This document shows, in pieces, positions 28,693 to 37,888 of a DNA stretch of 64,000 nucleotides. Origin of the DNA: Anaeromyxobacter dehalogenans 2CP-C (lineage in GTDB: Bacteria > Myxococcota > Myxococcia > Myxococcales > Anaeromyxobacteraceae); the NCBI RefSeq assembly GCF_000013385.1, contig NC_007760.1, forward strand, positions 310,001-374,000, read 5' to 3'. Position numbers and translations under genes: made by a program. Every line of letters starts with the position of its first letter. Within the stretch, counting starts at the first letter, position 1. The notes beneath the pieces are model-generated. The model was not told the origin of the DNA, did not search any database, and was given only the letters and a program-made list of their open reading frames with translations.

Positions 28693-29133
28693 TCAGGGCG
28701 CCTCGAGCCAGGCCAGCGCGGCGGAGGCCGGGCCGAGGTCCACCGCGGCGATGGTCCCGGGCCGCACCTCCAGGCCACGCCCGGCGGCGAGCGCCACCGC
28801 CTCGGCGACCTCGGGGTTGTGGCCCACCAGCGCGGCGCCGTCGCCGGCCGCGCGCGCCAGCGCCAGCAGCTCCGCGCCGCCGCAGGCGCCGGCGGCGAGC
28901 CGCGGGTCCTCCTCGACCGGCGCGCGCGCCGCCGCCGCGAGCAGGCCGGCGGTCTCGCGGGCGCGGACGAGCGGGGAGGCGAGCACGCCGCGGATCGCGA
29001 GCCGCGCGCGCAGGCGCGCCACCAGCGCGGCGAACCCCTCGCGCCCCTCGGGCGTCAGCCGGCGGGCGTCGTCGTCGCCGGCGCTCGCCTCCGCCCTGGC
29101 GTGGCGGACGAGGTAGACGCGGATGGGCGGCAT
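28693..29133 (-). CDS. sixA: SixA-type phosphohistidine phosphatase (histidine phosphatase superfamily)
   Basis: 146-aa protein of the phosphoglycerate-mutase-like superfamily. The catalytic motif is VYLVRHARAE (His11, with RHA in place of the usual RHG), with LTPEGREGFAALV, a SPLVRARETA segment and the second His in ALVGHNPEVAEAV. Short proteins of this kind remove phosphate from phosphohistidines on signalling or phosphotransfer proteins. It lies 13 nt after treY on the same strand and is probably in the same operon. A phosphohistidine target is inferred from family resemblance. Confidence 0.8.
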   Translation of the reverse strand: MPPIRVYLVRHARAEASAGDDDARRLTPEGREGFAALVARLRARLAIRGVLASPLVRARETAGLLAAAARAPVEEDPRLAAGACGGAELLALARAAGDGAALVGHNPEVAEAVALAAGRGLEVRPGTIAAVDLGPASAALAWLEAP

Positions 29134-29146
29134 GGCGGCTCCTGGT

Positions 29147-32100
29147 TCACTCCGAGGCGAGCAGCGCGACCGGGAAGTCCGCGAACAGGTCGGCGAGCGC
29201 CGGCGCGTCCCCGCGGTGCACGGTGCCGGTTACCACGTCCACCCACCGGGCCGCGAGCCCGCCGAGGGGGAGCCGCCCCTCCCACCGCGGCGCGCCGCCG
29301 CCCTGGTCCTGCAGCCGGAGCACCAGCCGCGGCACCGCGCACGCCACCGCCCGGCCGCCGAGCGTGCGCGCGAAGGCGACCACGTGCCCCGCCAGCGGTC
29401 CCTCCGCCGCGAGCGGGCGGTGGTCGCCCTCGAGGAGCAGCGTGCGCTCGCGGCGGCGCAGCCGGAGCCCCTCCGCGAGCAGGAGCAGCTTCGCCTCGCC
29501 GCCGGCGAGCGCGTCCGGCGCGGAGAGGCGGCGGGCCAGCGCGCGGCGCGCCTCCGGCCCGCGCGCGAGCTCGGCCTGGATGGCCTCGAGCGCGCGCGCC
29601 CGGCGGGCCCAGTCCACCGGCCGCCGGTTGTCGGGATCGACGAGCGAGAGGTCCCACAGCTCGGTGCCCTGGTAGACGTCGGGGATCCCGGGGGCCGCCA
29701 GCTTCAGCGCCACCTGCGCGAGCGACGAGATCCGCCCGGCCCGCGCCGCCCGCTCCGCCAGCGCGCCGAGGTCGCGCAGGAACGCGCGCGAGGACAGCGC
29801 GCCCGCCACGAAGCCGCGCACGCCGCCCTCGTAGTCCTCGTCCGGATGCGTCCAGCTGGTGTGGACCTTCGCCTCCCGGAGCGCCTTCTCCATGTAGGCC
29901 TGGATCCGGCCCACGTACTCGGCGTGCGCGGGCGTGCCCGGGGTGAGGCCGCCGTCGGGGAAGGTGCCGAGCAGCGTCTGGTACAGCAGGAACTCGTCGC
30001 GCCGGTCCGGCGCGGTGCGGCCCTCCAGGCGGCGGACGTGGGCGCGGTTGACCCGGGCCCAGCGCGACACCGCGGCCCGCAGCTCGCCCGGCAGCTCGGA
30101 CAGCGCCGAGATCCGCGCCCGGACGTCCTCGCTGCGCTTCGTGTCGTGGGTCGAGCTGGCGGAGAGCGAGCCCGGGAAGCGCGCGCGCCGCTCGGCGAGC
30201 AGCGCGTGCAGCTCGTCCGGCGAGGTGCCGAAGCGATCCGGGTCGGCGCCCACCTCGTTCAGCGAGACGAGCCGGACGAAGCAGTAGAACGCGGTGTCCT
30301 CGACGGCCTTCGCGGTCACCGGCCCGGTGGCCTGCTGCAGCTTCAGGGCGAACTCCAGCCACGCGGCGCGCGCCGCGTCGGGCAGGCCCTCCGGGTAGCG
30401 CTGCAGGAGCACGTCGCGGAGGAAATCGTAGATCGACGGATCCACCACCGGGCTGCGCCGCCGGGCCCGGGCGATCGTCGCCTCCACGTACGCCCGGTCG
30501 CGCGCGTCCACCTCGCGGCGGCGCGTGACGTAGGTGCGGTAGACCGGGAACAGCGCCACGTACTCCACCAGCGCGCGGGTGAGCTCGTTCAGCGTGAAGT
30601 CGCGGGTGCGCCGGTCGGTCTCGCTGATCCGCGACAGCCGGTGCGCGAGCATGTTGATCTCGCTCGCCATCGACGACGACATCACCAGCCGCTTCTTCTC
30701 CTCCACGGTGCGCCGGTAGTCCTGCCGCCCGCCGGCCACGCGCGCGTACAGCGCGTCGAAGGCCCGCTGCGCGGCGGGATCGACGAACAGCCCGTTCACC
30801 GCGGCCAGGAACTCGTAGCCGGTGGTGCCGTCCACGTCCCAGCCCTCCGGCAGCCGCTCGCCGGCCGCCAGCACCTTCTCGGCGACGACGTAGAGCGGCC
30901 GCGCCGGGAGCCCGCCCCCCTCCAGCGCCGCGAAGATCCGCTCCAGCAGCAGCGCCTCGGCGCCGTTCTCGAGCGCCGTCCCGCGCGCGCGCGCCAGGGC
31001 GCGGGCGCGCTCGGCGAGGTAGCACGCCTGCAGCCGCCGGAAGTAGGCCGCCGGGGCGTAGAGGCCGTCGGGGTGGTCGATGCGCAGGCCGGTGGCGTCG
31101 CCGTCGCGCAGGAGCGCCAGCACCCGCCGGTGCGCCTCGGCGAACACCCGGGGCTCCTCCATGCGCAGCGCCGCGAGCGCGTTCACGTCGAAGAAGCGCC
31201 GGTAGTTGATCTCCTCGCCCGCCACCCGCCAGAAGGCGAGCCGGTAGGCCTGCGCGTCGAGCAGGCGCTGGAGGAGGTCGAAGCTGCGCGGGTCGCCGGG
31301 CGTGCCGTTGAAGGCGGCCACGTTCTCGTCCACGAAGGCCCGCACCGCCGGGCTCGCGTCGTAGAGCGCGGCCAGCCGCCGCTTCGCGACCTCCTTCTCC
31401 CTCGCGCGCTCCGCCACCGCCTCGGGCCGGGTCTCGCTGCGCGGCGCCAGCTTGTCGAGCGCGGTGCAGATCGACTCCAGCTCCTGCAGGCTCGGGTCCT
31501 CCGGGCCGAGCGCCTCGCGCAGCCGCTCGATCCCGTGCCGCAGGACGAGCGGCACCGAGCGCGGCGCCACCGGGAACGCGTGGTCGAAGTAGCGGATCGC
31601 GAGCGCGCCGCCGTCGCGCGCCAGGCGCAGCTCGCCCCGCTCCAGCACCCGGCCGAACTGGTCGCCCAGCACCGGCACCAGCACCTTGTTGGCGAGCTCG
31701 GACTTGAGCGGCGTCCAGTCCACGTCGAACGCGGGGGCGTGCACCGAGGAGGGCCCGTTCTCGAGCAGGTCCATCCACCACGCGTTCCAGGGGCCGATGC
31801 CCATGTGGTTGGGCACGTAGTCGAGCAGGATGCCCATCCCGCGCGCGCGGCAGGCCGCGGCGAGCCGCGCGTAGCCCTCCTCGCCCCCGAGCTCCGGGTC
31901 GAGCCGCGCGTGGTCCACCACGTCGTAGCCGTGCGTGGAGCCCGGCGCCGAGGCGAGCACCGGCGAGAGGTAGAGGTCGGACACGCCGAGCGCGTCGAGG
32001 TAGGGCACCAGCGCGGCGGCGGCGTCGAAGCCGAAGCCGGGGTGGAGCTGCAGCCGGTACGTCGAGGCCGGCCGGGGCGTCACGCCCTCGCCGCGGGCGA

Positions 32101-32176
32101 GCGCCTCGGCGAGCGCGCCCAGGAGCTCCTCGACCTTCGCCGCGTTCGCCGCGCCCGCCCCGTTCTCCGCCCCCAC
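29147..32176 (-). CDS. treY: Maltooligosyl trehalose synthase
   Basis: GH13 enzyme that converts the reducing end of a maltooligosaccharide to a trehalosyl unit. The protein is 1009 aa, longer than many homologues. It has [34 protein letters not shown], the catalytic Asp in [11 protein letters not shown], the acid/base Glu in [16 protein letters not shown], and [15 protein letters not shown]. Start GTG at 32176. MalQ lies just upstream. The partner TreZ and the branching enzymes are not in this window, so completion of the TreY-TreZ pathway depends on genes elsewhere. Confidence 0.93.
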   Translation of the reverse strand: MGAENGAGAANAAKVEELLGALAEALARGEGVTPRPASTYRLQLHPGFGFDAAAALVPYLDALGVSDLYLSPVLASAPGSTHGYDVVDHARLDPELGGEEGYARLAAACRARGMGILLDYVPNHMGIGPWNAWWMDLLENGPSSVHAPAFDVDWTPLKSELANKVLVPVLGDQFGRVLERGELRLARDGGALAIRYFDHAFPVAPRSVPLVLRHGIERLREALGPEDPSLQELESICTALDKLAPRSETRPEAVAERAREKEVAKRRLAALYDASPAVRAFVDENVAAFNGTPGDPRSFDLLQRLLDAQAYRLAFWRVAGEEINYRRFFDVNALAALRMEEPRVFAEAHRRVLALLRDGDATGLRIDHPDGLYAPAAYFRRLQACYLAERARALARARGTALENGAEALLLERIFAALEGGGLPARPLYVVAEKVLAAGERLPEGWDVDGTTGYEFLAAVNGLFVDPAAQRAFDALYARVAGGRQDYRRTVEEKKRLVMSSSMASEINMLAHRLSRISETDRRTRDFTLNELTRALVEYVALFPVYRTYVTRRREVDARDRAYVEATIARARRRSPVVDPSIYDFLRDVLLQRYPEGLPDAARAAWLEFALKLQQATGPVTAKAVEDTAFYCFVRLVSLNEVGADPDRFGTSPDELHALLAERRARFPGSLSASSTHDTKRSEDVRARISALSELPGELRAAVSRWARVNRAHVRRLEGRTAPDRRDEFLLYQTLLGTFPDGGLTPGTPAHAEYVGRIQAYMEKALREAKVHTSWTHPDEDYEGGVRGFVAGALSSRAFLRDLGALAERAARAGRISSLAQVALKLAAPGIPDVYQGTELWDLSLVDPDNRRPVDWARRARALEAIQAELARGPEARRALARRLSAPDALAGGEAKLLLLAEGLRLRRRERTLLLEGDHRPLAAEGPLAGHVVAFARTLGGRAVACAVPRLVLRLQDQGGGAPRWEGRLPLGGLAARWVDVVTGTVHRGDAPALADLFADFPVALLASE

Positions 32177-32212
32177 CCGCCCCCCTTCGCCGCGCCCTGC
32201 GGCCCGCGCCGG

Positions 32213-33772
32213 CTACCCCGGCGGCGCTCGCCCGGCCCGGACCGCGAGCTCTCGCAGCCGGGTCCGCGCCGCGGCGTCGGCCGCGAGCGCGCCCAGGTCC
32301 ATCGGGATCCGGAACGTCCAGTTCTCGCCCGTGACCGTGCCGGGCACGTTCACCCGGTCGCGCATCCCGAGCGCGTCCTGGAACGGCACCAGCGCGAGGT
32401 CGGAGGCGGCGCCGTACACGAGCGCCAGCAGCGCGTCGCGCACGCCGTCGTCCCAGCGCTCCGGGGCGCGGCCGCGGAGCGGCTCCAGCTCCGGCAGCGC
32501 GAGGAGCTGGCCGCGCTCCTCCCGCGAGAGCGCCTCGTACCAGTCCGCCACCGACTCGCTGTCGTGCGTGCCGGTGGTCGCGACCGACACCGGCGGCCAG
32601 CGCGCCGGATCGCGGAACGCGTTCCCGCCGGCCTCCCAGTTCTTCTCCCAGCGCTGCACCCGGTAGCCGGGGATGCGCAGCCGCTCCAGCGAGGCGCGCA
32701 CGAAGTCGGGGACGACGCCCAGGTCCTCCGCCACCACCCGCGCGCCCTCGGAGAAGATCCCGAGCACGCGCTCGCCGTTCGCGATCTGCGCGCCCTCCTC
32801 GGACGGCACGAACGCCGGCGGGCCGCCGTCGTTGGGGAAGTAGTACGTCCGGTACAGGCCCACCACGTGGTCCACGCGGTAGAGGTCGAACAGGTCGGCC
32901 ATGCGGCGCGCGCGCGCGGTGAGCCACGGGTAGCCCTCCCGCGCCATCACGTCCCAGCGGTAGACCGGCAGCCCCCAGTCCTGCCCGGTGGCGCTGAACG
33001 CGTCCGGCGGCACGCCCACGCGCGCGTCGAGCCGGAAGTCGCCGCGGCGGGCCCACACGTCGGCCGAGTCCGGCGCGACCATGAACGGGAGATCGCCGCC
33101 CAGCTCCACGCCGGCGCCGTTCGCGGCGGCGCGGGCGCGGCGCCACTGCTCCTCCGCCTGCCACTGCACCCACGCCTGGAACAGGATCTCCCGCGCGTGC
33201 CGGGCCCGGGCGGTGGCGAGCGCGGCGGGGTCGCGGTCGCGCAGCGGCGCCGGCCACTCGGTCCAGGCGCGGCCGCCCGCCTCGTCGTGCAGCGCCACGA
33301 ACAGCGCGTAGTCGTCGAGCCAGCCCGCCTCCTGGCGCGCGAACGCCTCCAGCGCGCGGGCGCGGTCGGTGCGCCGGCTCCACTCGTCGCGCTCGAAGCG
33401 CGCGAACGCGATCTCGAGGGCGCGCCGCTTCAGCCGTCGCACCTCGTCCCACCGCACCGCCGGGGCGGCCCGCACCGCGGCGAGCAGGGCGCGCTCGTCG
33501 GGCGAGAGCGCGTCGAGGCCGCCCGCGGCCTGGAAGTCGGGGAGCGCCGAGGGCGCGAGGTACACCGGGTCGAGCGCGAACGCCGAGAGCGCGCCGTACG
33601 GGCTGTTCTGCCCCCGCGAGGCCTCGTTCACCGGCAGGAGCAGCGCCAGCGAGAAGCCCGCGTCGGCGCACCAGCGCGCGAAGGGGACGAGGTCGGGGAT
33701 CTCGCCCACGCCCCAGTCTGCCTGGGAGCGGAGCGAGAAGAGGGGGAGGAGGACGCCTGCCTGGCGGGACAT
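32213..33772 (-). CDS. malQ: 4-alpha-glucanotransferase (amylomaltase)
   Basis: GH77 disproportionating enzyme that transfers maltooligosyl units between glucans. The protein is 519 aa, the usual short form. It has VLLPLFSLRSQADWGVGEI near the N-terminus, the nucleophile Asp in YRVDHVVGLYRTYYF, the acid/base Glu in VVAEDLGVVPD and the third Asp in TTGTHDSESVADWY. First gene of the leftward malQ-treY-sixA-AAA-zinc ribbon cluster. Supplies and reshapes the maltooligosaccharides that TreY acts on. Confidence 0.93.
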   Translation of the reverse strand: MSRQAGVLLPLFSLRSQADWGVGEIPDLVPFARWCADAGFSLALLLPVNEASRGQNSPYGALSAFALDPVYLAPSALPDFQAAGGLDALSPDERALLAAVRAAPAVRWDEVRRLKRRALEIAFARFERDEWSRRTDRARALEAFARQEAGWLDDYALFVALHDEAGGRAWTEWPAPLRDRDPAALATARARHAREILFQAWVQWQAEEQWRRARAAANGAGVELGGDLPFMVAPDSADVWARRGDFRLDARVGVPPDAFSATGQDWGLPVYRWDVMAREGYPWLTARARRMADLFDLYRVDHVVGLYRTYYFPNDGGPPAFVPSEEGAQIANGERVLGIFSEGARVVAEDLGVVPDFVRASLERLRIPGYRVQRWEKNWEAGGNAFRDPARWPPVSVATTGTHDSESVADWYEALSREERGQLLALPELEPLRGRAPERWDDGVRDALLALVYGAASDLALVPFQDALGMRDRVNVPGTVTGENWTFRIPMDLGALAADAAARTRLRELAVRAGRAPPG

Positions 33773-33852
33773 GGGTGGAGTAGTGTGGCGGTTCCCCCGC
33801 CCTCACAAGTTTTCGACGCGCGGGGGCCAAGGGGCAGCGGATATCATCGCAG

Positions 33853-33880
33853 CGCCCAACCGGCACCGCCCAACCGGCAC
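33853..33880. repeat. Perfect 14-bp tandem duplication
   Basis: CGCCCAACCGGCAC occurs twice in direct succession, about 20 nt before the gluQ start and within the divergent malQ-gluQ control region. It could be a duplicated regulatory site or a recent slippage event. Confidence 0.7.
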
Positions 33881-33898
33881 CTTTCTCCCGGGGCACCC

Positions 33899-34870
33899 GT
33901 GTCCAGCCGCGGCCGCTTCGCTCCTTCCCCCACCGGACCCCTGCACCTCGGCAACGCGCGCACCGCGCTCCTGTCGTGGCTGGCGGCGCGCACCGCCGGG
34001 TCGGCCTACGTCATGCGGGTGGAGGACCTGGACGGCCCGCGCGTGCGGCCCGGCCTGGAGGCCCGGATCCTGGAGGAGCTGCGCTGGCTCGGGCTGGACT
34101 GGGACGAGGGCCCGGACGTGGGGGGGCCGCTCGGCCCGTACCGCCAGTCGGAGCGGCTGCCGCGCTACGCCGCCGCGCTGGAGCGGCTCCGCGCCGCAGG
34201 GCTCGCCTACCCGTGCTTCTGCTCGCGCGCCGAGATCGCGGCGGCCTCGCAGGCGCCGCACGGCGCCTCGGACGAGGGGCCGCGCTACCCCGGCACCTGC
34301 CGCGAGCTCTCCCCCGCAGAGGTGGCCCGGCGCTCGGCGAGCCGCCGGCCGGCCTGGCGCCTGCGCGTGGAGCCGGGGCCGGTCGCGTTCGAGGACGGGG
34401 TGCACGGCCCGGTGGCGCACGACGTCGCGGCCGAGGTGGGCGACTTCGTGGTGGCGCGGGCCGACGGCGTGCCGGCCTACCAGCTCGCGGTGGTGGTGGA
34501 CGACGCGGCCATGCAGGTGGGGGAGGTGGTCCGCGGCGACGACCTCCTGCCGTCCACGGCGCGCCAGCTCCTCCTCTACCGGGCGCTCGACCTCGCGCCC
34601 CCGCGGTTCGCGCACGTGCCGCTCGTGGTCGGCCCCGACGGCGCGCGGCTCGCGAAGCGGCACGGCGCGCTCTCGCTGGGCGAGCTCCGGTCGCGCGGCG
34701 CGGACCCGCGCGCGGTGGTCGCGCTGCTGGCCGGGCTCTCGGGCCTGGCGGCCGGCCACCCGCACGATGCGTGCACCCCGCGGGAGCTGATCGGCCGCTT
34801 CTCGCTGGCGCGGCTCCCGCGCGCACCCGCGGTCCTCTCCCCGGAACGGATCGCGGCGCTCCTCCCGTGA
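33899..34870 (+). CDS. gluQ: Glutamyl-Q tRNA(Asp) synthetase
   Basis: Truncated GluRS paralogue (YadB family) that attaches glutamate to the queuosine base at position 34 of tRNA-Asp. The protein is 323 aa, with the catalytic domain but no anticodon-binding domain. The HIGH-like motif is SPTGPLHLGNART, a zinc-binding region is CFCSRAE..YPGTCREL, and the KMSK-like motif is degenerate (ARLAKRHGAL). The GTG at 33899 begins VSSRGRFAPSPTG. The next gene, miaE, also modifies tRNA, so the pair forms a small tRNA modification unit. Confidence 0.9.
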   Translation: MSSRGRFAPSPTGPLHLGNARTALLSWLAARTAGSAYVMRVEDLDGPRVRPGLEARILEELRWLGLDWDEGPDVGGPLGPYRQSERLPRYAAALERLRAAGLAYPCFCSRAEIAAASQAPHGASDEGPRYPGTCRELSPAEVARRSASRRPAWRLRVEPGPVAFEDGVHGPVAHDVAAEVGDFVVARADGVPAYQLAVVVDDAAMQVGEVVRGDDLLPSTARQLLLYRALDLAPPRFAHVPLVVGPDGARLAKRHGALSLGELRSRGADPRAVVALLAGLSGLAAGHPHDACTPRELIGRFSLARLPRAPAVLSPERIAALLP

Positions 34871-34887
34871 TCGCGTACACTGCGCGC

Positions 34888-35460
34888 GTGCGCCTGCTCC
34901 GCTCGCCCACCGACCCGCGCTGGACCGCCGTCGCGCTCGCCGAGCTGGACCGCACGCTGCAGGACCACGCGCATTGCGAGAAGAAGGCGGCGGCGAGCGC
35001 GCTGAAGCTGGTGGCCGATCACCCCGAGCGCGCCGCGATGGTGCGGGCGCTCGCGAAGCTCGCGCAGGAGGAGCTGCAGCACTTCCTGGCGGTGCTGGCC
35101 GAGCTGGGCCGGCGGGGCACGGCGCTGCCGCCCGACGAGGGCGATCCGTACGCGCAGGCGCTCCTGCGCCACGTGCGCGGCGGCCCGCGGCCCGAGGACC
35201 GGCTGGTCGATCGGCTGCTGGTGGGCGCGCTCATCGAGGCGCGGAGCTGCGAACGCCTGTCGCTGCTCGCCGGCGCGCTTCCGGACCCGCGGCTGCGGGA
35301 GCTGTACGCGCGGCTGGCGCAGTCGGAGGCCGGCCACGAGCGGCTGTTCGTGGACCTGGCGCGCGAGGTGGACCCCGCCGCCGACGCGCGGCTCGAGGCG
35401 CTCGCCGCGGAGGAGGCGCGGGTGGTGGCGGCCCTGCCGCTCCTGCCCCGCATCCACTGA
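34888..35460 (+). CDS. miaE: tRNA-(ms2io6A37) hydroxylase MiaE family
   Basis: Ferritin-like di-iron monooxygenase that uses O2 to hydroxylate the isopentenyl group of ms2i6A37 in tRNA. The protein is 190 aa. The iron ligands appear as EELQHF (ExxH), E in LIEARSCERL and SEAGHERL (ExxH). The GTG at 34888 gives VRLLRSPTDPRW, a typical start, and lies 17 nt after gluQ. The stop overlaps the ATG of the hybrid kinase gene (TGATG), so translation of the two is coupled. Because the reaction needs O2, the gene offers a link between oxygen and translation. Confidence 0.9.
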   Translation: MRLLRSPTDPRWTAVALAELDRTLQDHAHCEKKAAASALKLVADHPERAAMVRALAKLAQEELQHFLAVLAELGRRGTALPPDEGDPYAQALLRHVRGGPRPEDRLVDRLLVGALIEARSCERLSLLAGALPDPRLRELYARLAQSEAGHERLFVDLAREVDPAADARLEALAAEEARVVAALPLLPRIH

Positions 35461-37595
35461 TGGCGCCCGACGCGGCAGCGCCGGCCGCGGTCCCTGGCCC
35501 TGGCCCCGGCCCCGGTGACGCGCCGCGCCGCGGGCGCAGGGCGCCATGGGGCGGGGCCGCGGCGGCCGCCGCGGTGCTCGTGGTCGGCGGCGCGCTGCTG
35601 CAGCAGCACGAGATCGCCGAGGAGCGGGGGCGCCGGCGCGCGGTGCTCGAGCGCGCGGACCTCGCGGCCCGCGCCATAGAGGACGACCTCTCGCGCAGCC
35701 TCGCCGCGGCGCACGCGCTCGCCGCGCTGGTGCGCCACGCCGACATCGACCGCTTCGAGGAGGTCGCCGACGACCTGCTCGCCCACTACGGCGGCATCAG
35801 CAGCCTCCAGCTCGCGCCGGGCGGCGTGCTCACCCGCATCCACCCGCTCGCCGGCAACGAGGCGGCGCTGGGCCTGGACCTGCTCGCGGATCCCGGGCAC
35901 CGCGCCTCGGCCGAGCGCACGATCCAGTCGCGCGAGCTCACCGCGGAGGGACCGTTCGAGCTGCGCCAGGGCGGGCAGGGCGTCGTGGGCCGGATCGCGG
36001 TGTTCCGCCCGGCGCCGGGCGGCGGCGAGGCGTTCTGGGGCTTCGTGGCCGTGGCGGTGCGGCTGCCCGAGGTGGTGAGCCGGACGCGCGTGGCGGCGCT
36101 GTCGGCGGCCGGGCTGGACTGGGCGCTCCGGCGCGACGGCGCGGCCCAGCCGTTCGCGTCCTCGGGCGGCGCGCTCCCGCGCCTCGCGGTCGCGGTCAAG
36201 GTCCGGCTGCCGGGCGAGGCGTGGGAGCTGGACGTGGCGCCGCGGGAGGGCTGGGTGCGCTGGGGCGGGCTGGTCATGCCGGCGGCGCTGCTCGTGCTGG
36301 TGGCGGCGGCGATCGGGCTGCTCGCGCAGCGGCTCCTGCGGCTGCCCGAGGAGCTCCGGCGCGCGGTGGACGAGCGGACCGCGGCGCTCGCGCTCGCGAA
36401 CCGGCGGCTCGCCGCCGAGCTGGTGGAGCGGCAGCGCGCCGAGGAGGCGCGGCAGGCGGCGGAGGCGCAGGCGCGGCACGGGCAGAAGATGGAGGCGGTG
36501 GGGCTGCTCGCCGGCGGGATCGCGCACGACTTCAACAACCTGCTCACCGGGATCCTCGGCTACGCCGAGCTGCTCGGCGAGCCCGGCACCGCCGCGGACG
36601 AGGCGGCCGCCGGGATCCGCCAGGCCGCGCGCCGGGGCGCCGCGCTCACCCGGCAGCTGCTCGGGTTCGCGCGCCGGGGCAAGTACCAGCAGGTGCCGGT
36701 GGACCTGCACGCGCTGGTGCGCGAGGTGTCCGAGCTGCTCGAGCGCACGCTCGACAAGCGCATCGCCATCCGGCACCAGCTCGCCGCCGGGACCGCGGTG
36801 GTGCGCGGCGACCCCGACCAGCTCCAGCAGGTCGTGCTCAACCTGGCCGTGAACGCGCGCGACGCCATGCCGTCCGGCGGCACGTTGACGTTCGAGACCG
36901 CCGAGGTGGAGCTCGACGCCGAGGGCACGCGCGCGCGCCCCGGCCTCGCGCCCGGCCGGCACGTGGCGATCACGGTGGCGGACACCGGCGTCGGCATCCC
37001 CGCGGCGGTGCGCGAGCGCGTCTTCGACCCGTTCTTCACCACCAAGCCGGCCGGGCAGGGCACGGGGATGGGCCTCGCCATGGTCTACGGCATCGTCCAG
37101 AACCACGGCGGCTGGGTCGGGTTCGAGAGCGAGGAGGGGAGGGGGGCGCGGTTCACCGTGCTCCTGCCCGAGGCGCCGGCGGCCGAGCGCGACGAGGGCG
37201 TGCCGGCGGGCGCGCCGGAGCACGGCGCCGGGCGCGTCCTGGTGGCGGACGACGAGCGCGGCGTGCGGGAGACCACCGCGCGGCTGCTGCGCCGGCTCGG
37301 CTACGACGCGCTCCCCGCCGCCTCGCTGGCGGAGGCGCTCGAGGTCCAGGGGCGCGGCGCGCTGGACCTCGCGCTGGTGGACCTGGCCATGCCGGCCGGC
37401 GACGGCCCCGAGACGCTGCGGGCCCTGCGCCGCGCCCAGCCCGAGCTCCCCGCCGTGCTGATGACCGGGTACGGGCTCGACGCGCGCGTGCGCGACGCGC
37501 TCCAGGGCGGGTTCCGCGGGATCCTGCACAAGCCCTTCAGCGTCGAGGAGCTCGCCGCCGAGGTGGCGCGCGCCGTCCGCCGCCGCGGCGCCTGA
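35460..37595 (+). CDS. Hybrid sensor histidine kinase with extracytoplasmic CHASE-type domain
   Basis: 711-aa membrane-bound kinase. An N-terminal helix (about 31-48) is followed by a CHASE-like sensor (about 70-270; [19 protein letters not shown]), a second helix (about 276-295), a coiled coil, HisKA (GGIAHDFNN, phosphorylated His356), HATPase_c with VADTGVGIP and [13 protein letters not shown], and a C-terminal receiver with Asp641 (LALVDLAMP) and the KP motif (ILHKPFS). The ATG at 35460 overlaps the miaE stop. The signal is unknown; CHASE domains sense small extracellular ligands. No cognate output regulator is adjacent. Confidence 0.92.
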   Translation: MAPDAAAPAAVPGPGPGPGDAPRRGRRAPWGGAAAAAAVLVVGGALLQQHEIAEERGRRRAVLERADLAARAIEDDLSRSLAAAHALAALVRHADIDRFEEVADDLLAHYGGISSLQLAPGGVLTRIHPLAGNEAALGLDLLADPGHRASAERTIQSRELTAEGPFELRQGGQGVVGRIAVFRPAPGGGEAFWGFVAVAVRLPEVVSRTRVAALSAAGLDWALRRDGAAQPFASSGGALPRLAVAVKVRLPGEAWELDVAPREGWVRWGGLVMPAALLVLVAAAIGLLAQRLLRLPEELRRAVDERTAALALANRRLAAELVERQRAEEARQAAEAQARHGQKMEAVGLLAGGIAHDFNNLLTGILGYAELLGEPGTAADEAAAGIRQAARRGAALTRQLLGFARRGKYQQVPVDLHALVREVSELLERTLDKRIAIRHQLAAGTAVVRGDPDQLQQVVLNLAVNARDAMPSGGTLTFETAEVELDAEGTRARPGLAPGRHVAITVADTGVGIPAAVRERVFDPFFTTKPAGQGTGMGLAMVYGIVQNHGGWVGFESEEGRGARFTVLLPEAPAAERDEGVPAGAPEHGAGRVLVADDERGVRETTARLLRRLGYDALPAASLAEALEVQGRGALDLALVDLAMPAGDGPETLRALRRAQPELPAVLMTGYGLDARVRDALQGGFRGILHKPFSVEELAAEVARAVRRRGA

Positions 37596-37658
37596 CGCGG
37601 GCCCCCCGGCGGGCATCCGTGCCCGCACGCGGTGCCCTCGCTCGGGCCTTCTCCTTCC

Positions 37659-37716
37659 CGACCCAGAGTCGTTTCCCCCGACCCAGAGTCGTTTCCCCCG
37701 AACCCAGAGTCGTTGG
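37659..37716 (+). repeat. Tandem array of three REP-like elements
   Basis: Three copies of CGACCCAGAGTCGTTT with 20-bp period start at 37659, 37679 and 37699. The third has one inserted A. Each contains the imperfect palindrome CGACCC-A-GAGTCG. The array lies in the 277-bp gap between the kinase gene and the convergent M16 peptidase gene. The same element recurs at several sites up to 57.8 kb. Confidence 0.85.
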
Positions 37717-37870
37717 CGGTGAGCCCCGAACCGGGCGTCACCGGCAGGCACCCGGGGGTGGCGCCCGCCGCGCGCCCCGCCGTCCGAAGCGCGGCCGCTC
37801 ATTTGCGGGGACTCCTGCGCAAGCGGACGCGAAACGAACGTTCCGCGCCCTCCCCGCGCCCCGTCCCGAA

Positions 37871-37888
37871 AATTACTCTGGGTCGGGG
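37871..37888 (-). repeat. REP-like element overlapping the M16 peptidase stop codon
   Basis: Reading leftward, CCCCGACCCAGAGTAATT contains the element core. Its GAGTAA supplies the last Glu codon and the TAA stop of the peptidase gene, so the element forms the extreme C-terminus (PDPE). Confidence 0.8.

Noticed and set aside
29055-34870. Two frames of more than 1600 aa on opposite strands across treY and malQ
   Set aside because: Low-complexity shadows with no motifs; the treY, malQ and gluQ frames in the same region have complete catalytic signatures.
37659-37716. Three spaced repeats as a possible CRISPR array
   Set aside because: The period is 20 bp with 4-bp gaps, the repeats are only 16 bp, and no cas genes are nearby; dispersed single copies elsewhere fit a REP element better.
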